Below are positions 1 through 12,940 of a stretch of DNA of 64,000 nt, piece after piece. The DNA is from Flectonema sp. DT1601. Taxonomy: Eukaryota; Euglenozoa; Diplonemea; Diplonemida; Diplonemidae. Each line of letters opens with the position of its first letter. Position 1 is the stretch's first letter. The position numbers and the translations under genes are program-made. Under the pieces are notes generated by a model. That model was not told the DNA's origin. It worked only from the letters and a program-made list of their open reading frames with translations, and ran no database searches. The stretch lies in the NCBI GenBank assembly GCA_964019425.1, contig OZ025794.1:62001-126000 (forward strand), given 5' to 3'.

Positions 1-1801
1 TGTTAAAATGAAGTGATTTGATTAATTTATTTTCTTCTTTCAATCGAGAACGAGTAGTGGATCTAATAACAGCTTTCTTATCCAACAAATCGAAATCTAA
101 AATACCAACTCTATTATCAGCTGAAGTGATGTTTTCCATTTCATCTCTTGAAATCCTTCTTTCACTTATTACGCTCGATCTCCGAGAATTGTAAACGCTA
201 CTCTTTCTCCTCCTTAAGAAGTCTTCTTGATATGTCACACGGGGGTTCAGAGGATCACTTATTCGAATCTTCGATCCTCCGCTGTTATCTAAAAAAGTTA
301 CAAAAGGTGTAAACAGACCACTACTACTCACAACAGGTGTTATTTTAAACATCTCTGTTGCTTCAACAGGTTCACAGAATTCTGTTGTTGTTGGGGGTTG
401 TAGTCTGGCGGTAAGAGTTTTGGATGATAAGTGATATTTGAATATAATTTTATCTCCAGTTTTGATCGTTGGGAGCGTCGTCTCTCGGAGAAGAGCACCG
501 TAGCTGATGACTTGATTGCAAGAAGCGTTAAAACCCCAAGACTCGTGAATGTCATTATGTGGGTTTAGCGTTCCGCATAAGAACGTTCTACAACCAGCAT
601 CGAGAATGTGGATTTCCCACTCATGTGATTTCCTCAGTTGTTGAGATGTGACAGCTGTGAATTGACAAGTAACAGATTCACTCTTTGGAGTTACCCAACA
701 AGTATCACTTAACCAATTCATATCAACTGTTGAACTAGTCCATTCTAAAGGTTGTTCATCCCAAGTAGACTTCATCACTTCAAGCCTGTCTTGTCTTTCA
801 GACATTATTATTGAGTTCCTATTACTCTTTTCATTAGAAGTTAGTATTTCCCATTCTTCATTATCGATACTTCCTTCAAGAAGTACTATTGAAACTCTGC
901 GAGTTCTGAAATGATAATCGGCGATACCATCTTCCTGTTGAATTGTTATTTTTGACTTCGATGAGGATCTGCGACGTCTTTTAACAATCGAAGAACATCG
1001 ACGGGTTGGATGTGAAACTGATTTTCGATGAGACGTTACTTCCCGTTCAGGCTCAGGTTCAGGTTCAGGTTCCGTTGGTGTCAGAGAGACAGACGATGAT
1101 TGGTTTTGATAACAAATTAAAGAAACTAAATACTCATAATAATCAAGGGAAGTCTTGAATGGGTTGTGTAACGCCACTTCTAATACTCCAGAATGAAGGT
1201 CATCTATGAAAGTCGAGTAGATCTCAGCTCCGATTTCTTCTGTCCAAGAATCAGCCATCATAAAGATGCTGTCGAAGAACACTTGTTGATCTATTTCTTT
1301 ACGACCTCGGCTGTCGTAGTTCCAATCTGCTAGTATACGAAGAGCACATTCCTTGACTTCTAATTCAGGTAATAATATTTTAATTAATATGGTCGACATC
1401 CATATGTAGTAGTCTCGAGAGATTACCTTTCGAGTTGTTTCATTGTTGTGTTCTATCGAGTCCCACCAACGGCTTATCGCAGAGACGACTTTTTCATTAT
1501 TACGAAGTTTTCTTCTTCTTATCAAAGCATCCGGTTGTAACATCGTTAAGTCAATTGTAAAAGTACCATCACTTAATTCCAATTGTCGTTTGAATTCTTC
1601 AGATAAATGACAAAATCTTTTCATTCCGACAGCTTGTCTCGCAGAGTCTATCCATCTGACTATCGAACAAGCCATGTCTGGTGATAGAGACAAGCAATCA
1701 ATCATCTTTAATTGTCTTCTCTGAATCTCTGCTAATGTCTCTCTCCATTTAGTTGTCGTTTCGGATCTCTTCAAAACACTTCCTTTTACAGCTGACCACA
1801 T
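1..1801 (-). CDS. Unrecognised protein, partial at C-terminus, possible SPRY-like domain
   Basis: An open frame of about 600 codons runs off the left edge without a stop. I read it by translating the minus strand from the ATG at 1799-1801. The first ~230 residues are helical and Trp-rich. A low-complexity Pro-Glu repeat (PEPEPEPE) and an Arg/Ser-rich basic patch follow around residues 240-280. Residues ~400-480 contain WEIHILDAG, ESWGFNASC and GDKIIFKY in the order and spacing of a SPRY/B30.2-like beta-sandwich; this match is weak and could be wrong. The tail is Ser/Arg-rich. A pyrimidine-rich stretch ending in CAG lies at 1838-1850 upstream. A five-codon upstream ORF ends on the start codon. 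I do not recognise the family. The frame is long and uninterrupted, so I am confident it is a gene. Confidence 0.8.
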   Translation of the reverse strand, partial: MWSAVKGSVLKRSETTTKWRETLAEIQRRQLKMIDCLSLSPDMACSIVRWIDSARQAVGMKRFCHLSEEFKRQLELSDGTFTIDLTMLQPDALIRRRKLRNNEKVVSAISRWWDSIEHNNETTRKVISRDYYIWMSTILIKILLPELEVKECALRILADWNYDSRGRKEIDQQVFFDSIFMMADSWTEEIGAEIYSTFIDDLHSGVLEVALHNPFKTSLDYYEYLVSLICYQNQSSSVSLTPTEPEPEPEPEREVTSHRKSVSHPTRRCSSIVKRRRRSSSKSKITIQQEDGIADYHFRTRRVSIVLLEGSIDNEEWEILTSNEKSNRNSIIMSERQDRLEVMKSTWDEQPLEWTSSTVDMNWLSDTCWVTPKSESVTCQFTAVTSQQLRKSHEWEIHILDAGCRTFLCGTLNPHNDIHESWGFNASCNQVISYGALLRETTLPTIKTGDKIIFKYHLSSKTLTARLQPPTTTEFCEPVEATEMFKITPVVSSSGLFTPFVTFLDNSGGSKIRISDPLNPRVTYQEDFLRRRKSSVYNSRRSSVISERRISRDEMENITSADNRVGILDFDLLDKKAVIRSTTRSRLKEENKLIKSLHFN

Positions 1802-1818
1802 CAGGTTGGTAATTTCAT
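1801..1818 (-). promoter_or_regulatory. Five-codon upstream ORF overlapping the start of the left-edge gene
   Basis: The minus strand reads ATGAAATTACCAACCTGATG. A minimal ORF (MKLPT, stop) ends in TGA, whose last base is the A of the main gene's ATG. It lies between the predicted splice acceptor (AG at 1838-1839) and the main start, so it should be in the mature leader. Such stop-start overlaps are known to reduce initiation or make it depend on re-initiation; the effect here is inferred. Confidence 0.5.
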
Positions 1819-1961
1819 AACTTTTAGTGGATTAATACTGATGGGTGTGAAATTAAAAATAATTATTATTTTGTGATGGTGTTGTGAGTAGGTTACAGAA
1901 CAATTTTATTATTATTTTTTTTTTTTTTTAAATCTAAAAAAAAAAATGTAAAAAAAGTCCG

Positions 1962-2833
1962 CTACAATAGTTCAATGATGATCTGGTTGCCAAAAAGCAA
2001 CGATCGATCCTTCTTTTGAGCTCTCCAGGCTGCGTTTCTCAGAGAGAATGTTACCAACGCATACCTGTGTTGGGTAAGTTTTTTTATGTCAATTAAATCA
2101 CGGAATCGTCGGATAAACAAAAGATTTCGTTAACATACTTTTCATATATTTTAATATCTGTGATCGAATCCTGTCCAAGAAAGTTAGACAAGTCCGAAGG
2201 TCCAACACCAGCAGGAAGACTTTTTATGAGAATTCGTTTTCCCGACAAGCCAGTCGTAGTTTGTGACTGAAGTGGAGCTTCCAATCTCATCCAAGTGAAG
2301 TCTGTTGATGTAATTGAATCACTCGAGCTGGCTGTATCATGTCGAGGTCTTCGAATAACCCGTCGAGGTGAACGAGCTGAACGACGCTTTGATTTCCTCA
2401 ACTGCTCTGAATTTGATGAGCAGCTTGCCGAGTCATTTCTTTGCTGAGGTCCCTCTGGCGATGGTGTCAGGGATCTCCTCCTCCTCCTCCTCCTCCTTTC
2501 GATATTTCTCTTTGAAGAAATCCTTTCCTTTCTATAAGACAATGAGGAATCTGACTGAGATGAACTTCGCGGTCTTCGATGACGAGATTTAGATTTTCGT
2601 TTTGATGACCTCCGTCGATCTCTTTCGGTAGACGAATTGGATGAAATAGAACGACGTCGTGAAGATTTTTTGATAATTTTCTTATCTCGGGATACTCTCC
2701 CGGTTTTCTTCTCTTTCTTCTTCTTTCGAACCTTCTTCTCCAATTCACGCAGCTCCCGTAACAGTCGCGTTCGCTCTTTCAAAATTTCATCCTGCCGCTG
2801 AGGGAGGCATTCTGCTCTCCGTTCTCTCATCAC
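1962..2833 (-). CDS. RS-domain RNA-binding protein with one RRM (two exons)
   Basis: Exon 1 is 2139-2833 and exon 2 is 1962-2064; the 74-nt intron (2065-2138) starts GTATGT and ends ACACAG. The joined product is about 265 residues. An N-terminal basic coiled segment (LRELRELEKKVRKKKKEKK) is followed by an Arg/Ser-rich domain to about residue 170. A C-terminal RRM follows: beta-1 KRILIKSLP is in exon 1, and the RNP1-like strand YALVTF, helix 2 and the last strand (GNQIIIELL) are in exon 2. Exon 1 alone ends in the middle of the RRM and exon 2 completes the fold, which is strong support for the intron. The role is probably pre-mRNA splicing or mRNA export in the nucleus, by analogy with SR and RNPS1-like proteins. 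The exact orthologue is unclear. A clean acceptor (CACATCCCAG, AG at 2868-2869) precedes the start. Confidence 0.85.
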
Positions 2834-2867
2834 TTTAAATTACATGTAAATAGTTTATTACAGAGTT

Positions 2868-2869
2868 CT
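2868..2869 (-). promoter_or_regulatory. Predicted 3' splice acceptor in the leader of the RS/RRM gene
   Basis: A pyrimidine-rich stretch ending TTCTTCTTCACATCCCAG lies 34 nt before the start codon, with no upstream coding exon in view. It is most simply a trans-splicing acceptor, although a 5'-UTR cis-intron is not excluded. Confidence 0.5.
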
Positions 2870-4697
2870 GGGATGTGAAGAAGAAGTTGAATTAGTTTTT
2901 TATTAAAATCATCGATCGCAAGATTTCATAGTCGGAGCTCAACCTGATATGAAAAAGAACATCACTAAAAGAAGATTCAGATATGATCGCAGTCGACCAT
3001 ATTACACAACGCTACATGGTGGGATGGGGGAGACGTCTTCGTCACTTTAGTCAAACTGTGACACCAGCAGCATCATTAAAGCTGCCTACTGGCTCATCAG
3101 TTAACCACACGTGTTGATGTTGACAAGGCAGTTTGCTACTGATTTGGAGAAATACACAACACAGTGTGGTCAACTGTTGCAACTCTTTATCTGCGAACTG
3201 CTTTGCTAGCATACCGCGGGAGCGTTGCTTCAGTTGAAGACCTACTCCTCATCGCATCACACCTCAATAAGAGAAGACAAAGGGGAAAAAAAAAGGGTTG
3301 CTAGAAAATTCGGCACAAAAAAAAAAGTTGTGAAAATTGTTTTTTTTTTCCAACCTCTAGAGTGATGACAAAAATGAAGGGGAACAAAAAAAAAAGAAAG
3401 AAAAAAACATACAAAACCCGAACCTAACCAACCCTCAACACAAATTCCAAGCAACTGATACCCACTGTGGGAATGAAGTATTCCTGTGATCAAAGTACAG
3501 CTTAGAATTGTAGGGTTTTATGTCACTAATCACTCTTAAACGCAATCATCATCTGAGACCGATATTGAAGCTGTGCAACGACTCCCTACTTGCCAACTTC
3601 ACAACCTAACAGTGATGTGATGTGATTCAGATCGTGTTAGTGTTTGTCGTAATATCAAATAATGTTTTAAAATAATGAAAAAAATGTTTTTAAAACCTTT
3701 CTTCTTTCTTCTTCTTATTCTTTTTTTTTTTTTTTTTTTTTTTTGAAAAGTGAGGGTGTGAATGGGGAAAGAGACATTAAAGAAATAACGAGCTAACTGC
3801 GCTTAAAACAGTTGTCAATAAAAATGAAATTTTAAGGAGAAAAGAAAAACAACGAGAAGAACAAACAAAACGAACGAAGAACGAAAAAGAAGATACCAAC
3901 ACCTAGACACGACACTTCTATACCATACTCGGTGATCATCTTCAACAGGGTGATAGAAGCAACAAAGGGGTTTTTTTTGTTCTTTTTTTTTTCATTTTTG
4001 GAAAAACACCAAAAAAAAAAACGACCAAATAAAACCATTAAGTATGCGTACCGAGAGGTAAGATAGTTTTGCAGGAAAAATCAATTAATTCGATGAATAA
4101 TATTAAAAAAGTATTTTTTTATTTGTTTTTCACACGAAACTTAGAAACCGTGAAACTGCTAACCCGGTTCCTCTTCAGAGGAACACTTCGGAACACTTCC
4201 TTTTGTTAATGTTGGTTGTTATTATTATTTTTTTTTTTTGATTTTTTTTTCTCTATTTTTATTGTGATTTTTTTAATGATTTAGCGGAAATCCCTGACCT
4301 GTGGTATTGACAACAGCTGACTTAGAAGGGGCCGTCTTACCACATAGTCAGGAAAACAAAAGTGAAGATTCAAAACAAAAAGAACGTAACGTAACCAAAA
4401 GAAATAGATAGCCATAAGTGAGATTTATTTTCTTGCAGCCAAAAAAAAAAAAAAAAAAAAAAAAACATCTTGAGATGGCACATTGTGTGCGCCCTCACAA
4501 GAGTCGTTCCTTGCGATTGTTTTTGCAAGGAGAATTTTCTTCTTTTTTTTTTTTCTTTTTTTCTTTATTTACTTAGAAATCCTTACAGGACTTTGAACCC
4601 CATGGTTCACCCATTGTGGATGACGGGTTTATTTATTTATTTTATTTTCTTCTTTTTTTAAAATACCTTCATGCCTTCAAAAGTAAGAGACATAACG

Positions 4698-4730
<33 letters not shown>

Positions 4731-5606
4731 AACTCTTCTCTACTACAACAGTACACTACAATAAAAGTAAAGGGGATAACAAAGTGAGCAGCACGCCTTG
4801 CGATTTAATAACATGATACGTGCGAGATCCATCAACATTAACAAAGACCATCACATACATAAATAAAACTTCAGATTAATTACTAATTGCAATAAATTAG
4901 TTTAGATAAACAAAACAATTTTTTTTTTTTTACTCTTCTTTCTGTTTTATAGTTAGGAGTTACATAACAACTTTCTAAACAAAAACAAAAATAATAATAA
5001 TAATAATAATAATAATTTAAAAAGCCTCAGTAGTTTCATTACTCCTTTGAACTACATCTTAACATCGAAAAAAAGTATTGTAGTTCTATTTTTTCTTTTA
5101 TATTTTTTTTTTTTTAAAAAACCTAACGCCATCTAAAAAAAGAAGTTGAACTACATAAATAGAGAAAGTAAGTTGACTAAAGCCGTTGGATTCCAATAAA
5201 CTTAACGCTAAATAGCTACTCAGGGATCTCTATGTGCTGAGAGGCAGTGCAATATGAATTTAATCACAGATCACATATCGGATCCTATATTACGACCATG
5301 AGACTCTAAATTCTTCTTGTAGTTATTTAAATAGAAATAGACAATCAACACAAACTGATAATAATGACTATTGTAAAATTAGTATGTACAACACATTACC
5401 AGTTTAGTTGTTTAGATTTGACGGGTGTTTAAGAGATTTTCCTAACAAAATAAAAATGTTGGACCTGAAGAACAAAAACAGAATACAAAAAAAAAAAAAA
5501 AAAAAAAAAATTTAACCAACCACTACAAGTAGGGAAGGTAGTAAAAGTAAGTTGATGTTTGGTTCACACATGGCAGTAATTCCATGTGCGACGCACACCG
5601 AGGAGG
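2870..5606. other. Gene-free interval of 2.7 kb, homopolymer-rich
   Basis: No credible ORF was seen on either strand. The interval holds long A or T runs (for example 3721-3744 T, 4441-4465 A, 4701-4729 A, 5487-5510 A) and an (AAT)n microsatellite at about 4992-5017. It must contain the 3' UTR of PIG-X's upstream neighbour in the transcript order, or its processing signals, but no discrete signal could be picked out. Confidence 0.6.
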
Positions 5607-6257
5607 TTATTTTAAAATACTTAACAGTGAGCAGAGGATTGCACTAATCCAAACTGCCGATGCTGTTGCCACGGAAACAGTTTCGGTAGTATTTGGATCT
5701 GCTGTCGGTACAGTCCAACATGCTGGAGGTACTTGAATTGAATTTTTTAAACAAGAAGAAATAATTGTTGTATTCGACAAACAAACTGTCGAACCTTTCC
5801 CAGCAGGAGTGTGATACCGAGTATGTAATGGCAGGTAGGCTTCTTTTCCTTTTTGTCCTCCACTCACATTGTGGATTGCTACGTTAAATTCATGTTCTTG
5901 CATACTATCGATGGAACGTTCTAAGTATTGGTCATCTTTGAGTATTTGGTGATCATCGTTCTTTATTTCAAAATTCAAACCAATCCTACGCAACTCATAC
6001 TTGTCGATAATAACACCCGCTGGGATCTTTTCTTCGATTGTTGCCAAACAACCGTCTGCTACTCCAGCACTTTCTAATAAACTTCCTAATTTTATCTTTA
6101 CATGAAATCCTTCGACACTCACATCCCGTCTGGCCATCACACCATGACAGACGCTGTGTAGTAGAATCCCAAGCAGCATTAGTTGTTGTTGTTGTGATAC
6201 TCCTGGTGGTTTGGTAATGGAGAATAATCCTTTTTTATTTAATAAAAAACATTTCAA
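5607..6257 (-). CDS. PIGX: GPI mannosyltransferase 1 stabilising subunit, PIG-X/PBN1 family
   Basis: The product has 216 residues, or 190 if translation starts at the inner ATG (6179), which gives a hydrophobic ER-signal-like N-terminus (MLLGILLHSVCHGVMA). The diagnostic feature is LPLHTRYHTP at about residue 140, the strongly conserved block of PIG-X/Pbn1. GFHVKI near the N-terminus and the PAGVIIDKYEL segment also fit the family. A single C-terminal membrane segment (VWISAILCSLLSIL) sits at the very end, giving a lumenal domain with one anchor. PIG-X holds PIG-M, the enzyme adding the first mannose to the GPI precursor, stable in the ER. A predicted acceptor (CTCACACAG, AG at 6312-6313) lies 55 nt upstream. 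The family is highly divergent, so recognition rests mainly on the HxRY block. Confidence 0.8.
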   Translation of the reverse strand: MKCFLLNKKGLFSITKPPGVSQQQQLMLLGILLHSVCHGVMARRDVSVEGFHVKIKLGSLLESAGVADGCLATIEEKIPAGVIIDKYELRRIGLNFEIKNDDHQILKDDQYLERSIDSMQEHEFNVAIHNVSGGQKGKEAYLPLHTRYHTPAGKGSTVCLSNTTIISSCLKNSIQVPPACWTVPTADPNTTETVSVATASAVWISAILCSLLSILK

Positions 6258-6601
6258 TTATAATTTAGTTATTCAAAACGCTCATCATCAGAGTCTTTGG
6301 TATTATAATACCTGTGTGAGTTCGGTTATAGAAATATATTGAATTCAATAAAAAAAAAAACACAACTTCTTTCTGAAGTAGTAATCAAACAACAAAAAAT
6401 ATTCTAACCTCTTTTTCTCAAATGTGATTTCTTTTTTTTTTTTTTTTTTTTTTTTTTTTCGTTTATTAACTATTATTATATAAGAAGCAAGGGTAGTGTT
6501 GGGTTGTTGTGATCTAAAAAAAAAAAAATAAAAAGAAAAAAAAAAGTTTCGCATACTCATCGCGAATTCCAAAAATGATGATTTAGAAACACGATGAAGT
6601 A

Positions 6602-7471
6602 CTACTTAACTTCATCACCACTCTCACCATCAAAGTGAAGCGGACTGGTATTTAAAAACCAATTAGGAGATTGTTGAGACTTGAGCCACTTGAAATCGTT
6701 AACTAAATTCCACTTATCCGTCTCCGCTGTTAGTGTCGTCGATGCGAACAATTCAGATTTATTTTCAAAGTTCCAGTTGTATGGAGCAAATGATACTTCA
6801 GAACAATCTTCAATAATAGGTTCTGAAGAGCAATGAAGATAAAAAGATGACAATTTGGTGTTGTGAACTCGAAGCTGACGAGCAGCAACAACAAAAGTAC
6901 ATGAGGTGCAGGATTTGATAAAAACACTTCCGTCAAGAGGTTTGATAAGAACTTTACAGTCAGTGAGATCTGATAAAAATATCGATGACGATGGTTTAAT
7001 AGAAATCGTCTCTCCCGTTCTTCCACTTATTCTAGATTGATTCTTCTCATCAGCGACATCCACTTCGATATCGACTTTGATGTTGTCATTGCCGCTGGCA
7101 GCAACTTTTTCACTTACCGATTTCTTTTTTCGTGAGAATGCAAATTTTTTTTTCCCCTTACTCTTCTTTTCATCAATAAGTGTTAGAAGTTCCTGCAGCG
7201 TCTTATTAGCTCTCTGTTTATCCCATTGTGGTAAGAATGTACATCCTTCATGTAAATATGATTGCATTTCTCGGTAAATAGTTAAGGCGGTATCACTGTT
7301 ACCGTCTTTTAAATTAGTCTCAACCTGTTCTTTCATGTCTCCGTAGAATTTTGAATCAAACTTCTCAACGTCATCACACAACTTACTCGTTCCATCTTTT
7401 TTAGAAGCCGCAACATTCGCAGAGCGTTCTTCCATTCGCTTTTTCATTCTCTCAGCCATGTCTTCAGACAT
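6602..7471 (-). CDS. TBCC: Tubulin-binding cofactor C
   Basis: The product has 289 residues, taking the ATG at 7471, 17 nt after a clear splice acceptor (TTTCACACAG), rather than an in-frame ATG at 7507 that precedes the acceptor. The N-terminal ~110 residues are charged and helical with a spectrin-like look (MSEDMAERMKKRMEERSA), as in known TBCC. A Lys-rich linker follows. The C-terminal TBCC beta-helix domain starts near residue 150: LSDLTDCKVLIKPLDGSVFI, SCTFVVAARQLRVH and ...FDFKWL-type ending (VNDFKWLKSQQSPNW). Its place is the cytosolic tubulin-folding complex, where TBCC acts as a GTPase activator on beta-tubulin with cofactors D and E. The catalytic Arg region is represented by AARQLRVH. 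It is the neighbour of alpha-tubulin in the same direction. Confidence 0.9.
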   Translation of the reverse strand: MSEDMAERMKKRMEERSANVAASKKDGTSKLCDDVEKFDSKFYGDMKEQVETNLKDGNSDTALTIYREMQSYLHEGCTFLPQWDKQRANKTLQELLTLIDEKKSKGKKKFAFSRKKKSVSEKVAASGNDNIKVDIEVDVADEKNQSRISGRTGETISIKPSSSIFLSDLTDCKVLIKPLDGSVFIKSCTSCTFVVAARQLRVHNTKLSSFYLHCSSEPIIEDCSEVSFAPYNWNFENKSELFASTTLTAETDKWNLVNDFKWLKSQQSPNWFLNTSPLHFDGESGDEVK

Positions 7472-7488
7472 TTCTTTATGAATGCTGT

Positions 7489-7490
7489 CT
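7489..7490 (-). promoter_or_regulatory. Predicted 3' splice acceptor deciding the TBCC start
   Basis: TTACTGTTTCACACAG on the minus strand ends at 7489. The first ATG after it is 7471. Diverged copies of the sequence just after the acceptor occur at about 7575-7605 and 7645-7670, suggesting local duplication of this leader. Confidence 0.55.
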
Positions 7491-7510
7491 GTGTGAAACA
7501 GTAACAAACT

Positions 7511-7570
7511 TCAGGGTATTAAAAAAATAAAAAATTAATATCAAGTACTTGACTGAAAAAATATCTTGTC
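7511..7570 (+). repeat. Dispersed repeat family R2, partial copy
   Basis: It carries the core ATATCAAGTACTTGACTGAA shared with the copies at 13.5, 13.9 and 40.9 kb. The core contains the palindrome CAAGTACTTG. Confidence 0.6.
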
Positions 7571-8219
7571 TTCATACATTATCATGAATACTGTCTGTGT
7601 GGGGGGAAACAATTCGTTAAAATACTCGTTTCTAAAGGTCAATCTTATTTGTGAATGCTGTTTTTAAAAAGGAAACACATCAAAGTTGACAAATAGCTGT
7701 CACAAAAAAAAAAAAAAAAAAAAAAAAACGAAAACTCAGCAAAATGAAATCAGGTTTTCATGTACTGTAAAAGATTCCAGTTGATTACACACCCGTAGAG
7801 TGTCCCAAATGGATATTGAAGTTAGTAAGGAATATTATTATACTTTTTTAAAATTGTGTAACTTACAAACGAAAGGTATCTGGAAAAAGAAAACTCAACC
7901 AAAAACCGTTTTGTGATTCTTCACATTGTTACTAAAGCAACTACAAAGAAAACACAAATAAATAAAATAAAATAAAAAAACTGGGGAACATTACCCGGAG
8001 CAACTTGAGGTGTTGCCAAGGGACGGGGCCCTGTTTAAATAGTGAAGAAAAAGAAAAAAGAAAACAGGATGGAATGAGAAGCTAGTCTGATCTATTAGAT
8101 TTATCAAACTCATCACATTCATTATCTGAATAACACACTTAAAACTGTGCAAAAAAGAACAATAGGCCAGGAGCGAGAGGTAAAAAAAAAAAAAAAAAGA
8201 CCTCCTCAGCACACTCAGC
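7571..8219. other. Intergenic interval between TBCC and alpha-tubulin
   Basis: No gene was seen. It includes an A run (about 7708-7728), an A-rich tract just below the tubulin stop, and the duplicated TBCC leader fragments. Confidence 0.5.
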
Positions 8220-10601
<2,382 letters not shown>

Positions 10602-12902
10602 CTACTTCGAATACTTTGTAAAGACCTCGTTGTGATCCCTCGCGTGTCTAAGCCAGTTGAATTTGTCTCCACGAGTACCAAGTTCCAGAGAGCTGGTGAT
10701 GTTGGCTAGCTGTTTATCAAAAGACGCATGAATCAGGTTACTGTAAACGTTGATAATACACGCAATTGGAACAAACGACCAACAGTCTGAAATAAAATCC
10801 GACAATTCAGATTTTTTTCCTTCTTCAGAAAGTCCCTTAAACGCACCAATCTCATTCAGATAGGCCTCAGCAACATTAGCAATTACGTCTTTAGCCGTTT
10901 CCATTGTGATGTTTATTTCATTGCGTTGAATCTGTAGTTCCAAACTAGATATTAATTTGGCAAAATCATAAACAGCAAGAGAAGGACCGCTCCACTCGAT
11001 ATCAATAAGTGTTACCTTCGTAGGGTTCACACTATCATCTACGATTGCGTTACTTAAATTAACATCAAAGTGAGTGTAGACTATTTTGGTGCTGTATTTT
11101 GATTTTAATTTATCGTGGACCTTCTTCTTAACATCTTCAATGGTGGTGCTAGTTTCGATAACGGAGTGGTAAAATTTTGACCAAATCTCATGAGATGATA
11201 ATTTACTCTTTTCAATAACAATAATAGAATATCTTCTCCAGATCTCTAACAAAGTGTAGCAGAGTGGTTCTCCGTTTAGCTTTCCGAAGTGATGATCGAC
11301 AACATTCTTTTTAAACTGTTCATTTTCCATAGTCTGGTGGAACCGTGCTATGCTACTACCAAGACAACGAAACACCGCTGGGATGTTTGTTTTTGGATTC
11401 TTCAACGACTTGAGAAGGGTTGCTCCAGATATCCACTCTTCGATTCTCCCTAAGTGACGATCACATCCATAGTACCTCGCTTTAATGACGCAGAATTGCT
11501 TTGGACCAACACCTGCTTCTTGAAGTCCTTGAGAAACATTTCCAATAAAGTTAATTTCATCATGAATAATCCTTCTCGGTTTTTCCCAACTGTAGAACGC
11601 CATTAAAACTTTACGACAATCAGTTTGGTCTTTGCGATTCTCTTTTGAAAGTTTTACTTTGAAAACTCTCTTATCCACTAGTCTCGTCACGCACAAGTCC
11701 TCAGCTTTAACTAAACCTGTTCTCCAAGATTCAATTTTTTCAGCACAGAATGACTTTACTGCCATGTCATCTTCATTTAGCTTTGCAATATCAAGTTTTA
11801 GTCCTCGACTGATGCCGTGTCTGATGAAGAGCTTGTTCATATGACCTAAGAAGTCAGGTGTTCCTTTATATCCAGGAAGGACATTGCAGTCGACGACGTA
11901 GTGGGTTTTGTTATTTTTATCAACCAGAACATCGAACCCAAACAACTCAATATTCCATTCCAGTTCGATTGCCATTCTAAAAGTGTCAACTGTTGTCGGG
12001 TCTAAGTGTGCAGCTCCCAGTTCTGGATCGTGAATTCTCTTACAAGCAATAGCACCTTCTCTGTTTGTTATAACATCTGAATAAAATATGATGTATCCTT
12101 TACCACCAGTGTCCTTCTCATTTACGTGTTCCCCTTTTATCTCAACAGCAAAACGATCGAGCTCTTCTGGGTCCGGCGTGTCAATATCTGGAAGTGACGG
12201 ACGACCTCCAACAAATATGTGTCTCGCGATAACATAAATCTTATAAACAACACCTGAGTGAGGGATGTACTGTTCTAAAGAGTAGTGTTCACATCCAGAA
12301 TTGTCACAGAAATGTTTGAGTCCAGCGATGTCAAAAACGAGTCCCATCTTCTTAATTGCAGTTGACTTAGGTTTTACAACAATTGGAAATGGAGGCAAGT
12401 CTGAAGGGTCAGCTGGTGTTGATCTTGAGTAGTTTAACCAACTAGGAACAGCACATGCAACACCTGAGTTTGCTTTGTGAACCATAGTTGCTATTTTACG
12501 TAATAAAGCAACCATATTGTATCGATCAACAAGACAATGTTCACTCTCAATTGGAATGATGTTCAGTTCATCAAATTCAGATTTGTGTTTGGACATCAAC
12601 TCATCATATCTTCGCATTGTAGTGTCGTGAACTTCTTCTCCTCGAGAACCAAGAGCCTTATGTAATTTGCTAACAATTACGTCAGGTTTTGGATCCATCT
12701 TCTCCCACTGCTCAAGTAAGGAGTGCTGAACGTCAAGAGTCAAGACATCGACACGTCCTTCTAAGTTTTCCGCATCACCATCTTTGTACTTTTGTAGTAA
12801 CATTAATTTCCGATTTCTGTCAACAGCAAAACATGTGCACAGCCTCAGTGCACGGTCTCGTCCAAATTGACTTTTCCATGCATGCCTCGGGGATTCTGGC
12901 AT
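10602..12902 (-). CDS. ITPK (ATP-grasp) - choline/ethanolamine kinase fusion, copy A
   Basis: The product has 766 residues from the ATG at 12902. An in-frame ATG at 12986 would add a lysine run coded by a homopolymer and has no counterpart in copies B and C, so I rejected it. Residues ~40-370 form an inositol 1,3,4-trisphosphate 5/6-kinase-like ATP-grasp domain: SKLHKALG, DRYNMVALL, FPIVVKP, EQYIPHSGVVYKIYVI, GRPSLPDI, LFGFDVLVDK and VVDCNVLPGYKG (the last supplies the metal-binding Asp and Asn). Residues ~430-766 form a choline/ethanolamine kinase: FYSWEKPRRIIHDE, ARFHQ, HFDVNLSNAIVD (catalytic Asp and Asn) and LIDIEWSGPSLAVYDFAK (metal Asp). If both halves work, the protein phosphorylates inositol phosphates and choline or ethanolamine in the cytosol. 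I know of no described fusion of this pair. The kinase half has ordinary AT-rich codons, unlike B and C. Confidence 0.88.
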   Translation of the reverse strand: MPESPRHAWKSQFGRDRALRLCTCFAVDRNRKLMLLQKYKDGDAENLEGRVDVLTLDVQHSLLEQWEKMDPKPDVIVSKLHKALGSRGEEVHDTTMRRYDELMSKHKSEFDELNIIPIESEHCLVDRYNMVALLRKIATMVHKANSGVACAVPSWLNYSRSTPADPSDLPPFPIVVKPKSTAIKKMGLVFDIAGLKHFCDNSGCEHYSLEQYIPHSGVVYKIYVIARHIFVGGRPSLPDIDTPDPEELDRFAVEIKGEHVNEKDTGGKGYIIFYSDVITNREGAIACKRIHDPELGAAHLDPTTVDTFRMAIELEWNIELFGFDVLVDKNNKTHYVVDCNVLPGYKGTPDFLGHMNKLFIRHGISRGLKLDIAKLNEDDMAVKSFCAEKIESWRTGLVKAEDLCVTRLVDKRVFKVKLSKENRKDQTDCRKVLMAFYSWEKPRRIIHDEINFIGNVSQGLQEAGVGPKQFCVIKARYYGCDRHLGRIEEWISGATLLKSLKNPKTNIPAVFRCLGSSIARFHQTMENEQFKKNVVDHHFGKLNGEPLCYTLLEIWRRYSIIVIEKSKLSSHEIWSKFYHSVIETSTTIEDVKKKVHDKLKSKYSTKIVYTHFDVNLSNAIVDDSVNPTKVTLIDIEWSGPSLAVYDFAKLISSLELQIQRNEINITMETAKDVIANVAEAYLNEIGAFKGLSEEGKKSELSDFISDCWSFVPIACIINVYSNLIHASFDKQLANITSSLELGTRGDKFNWLRHARDHNEVFTKYSK

Positions 12903-12909
12903 CCTTAGT

Positions 12910-12940
<31 letters not shown>

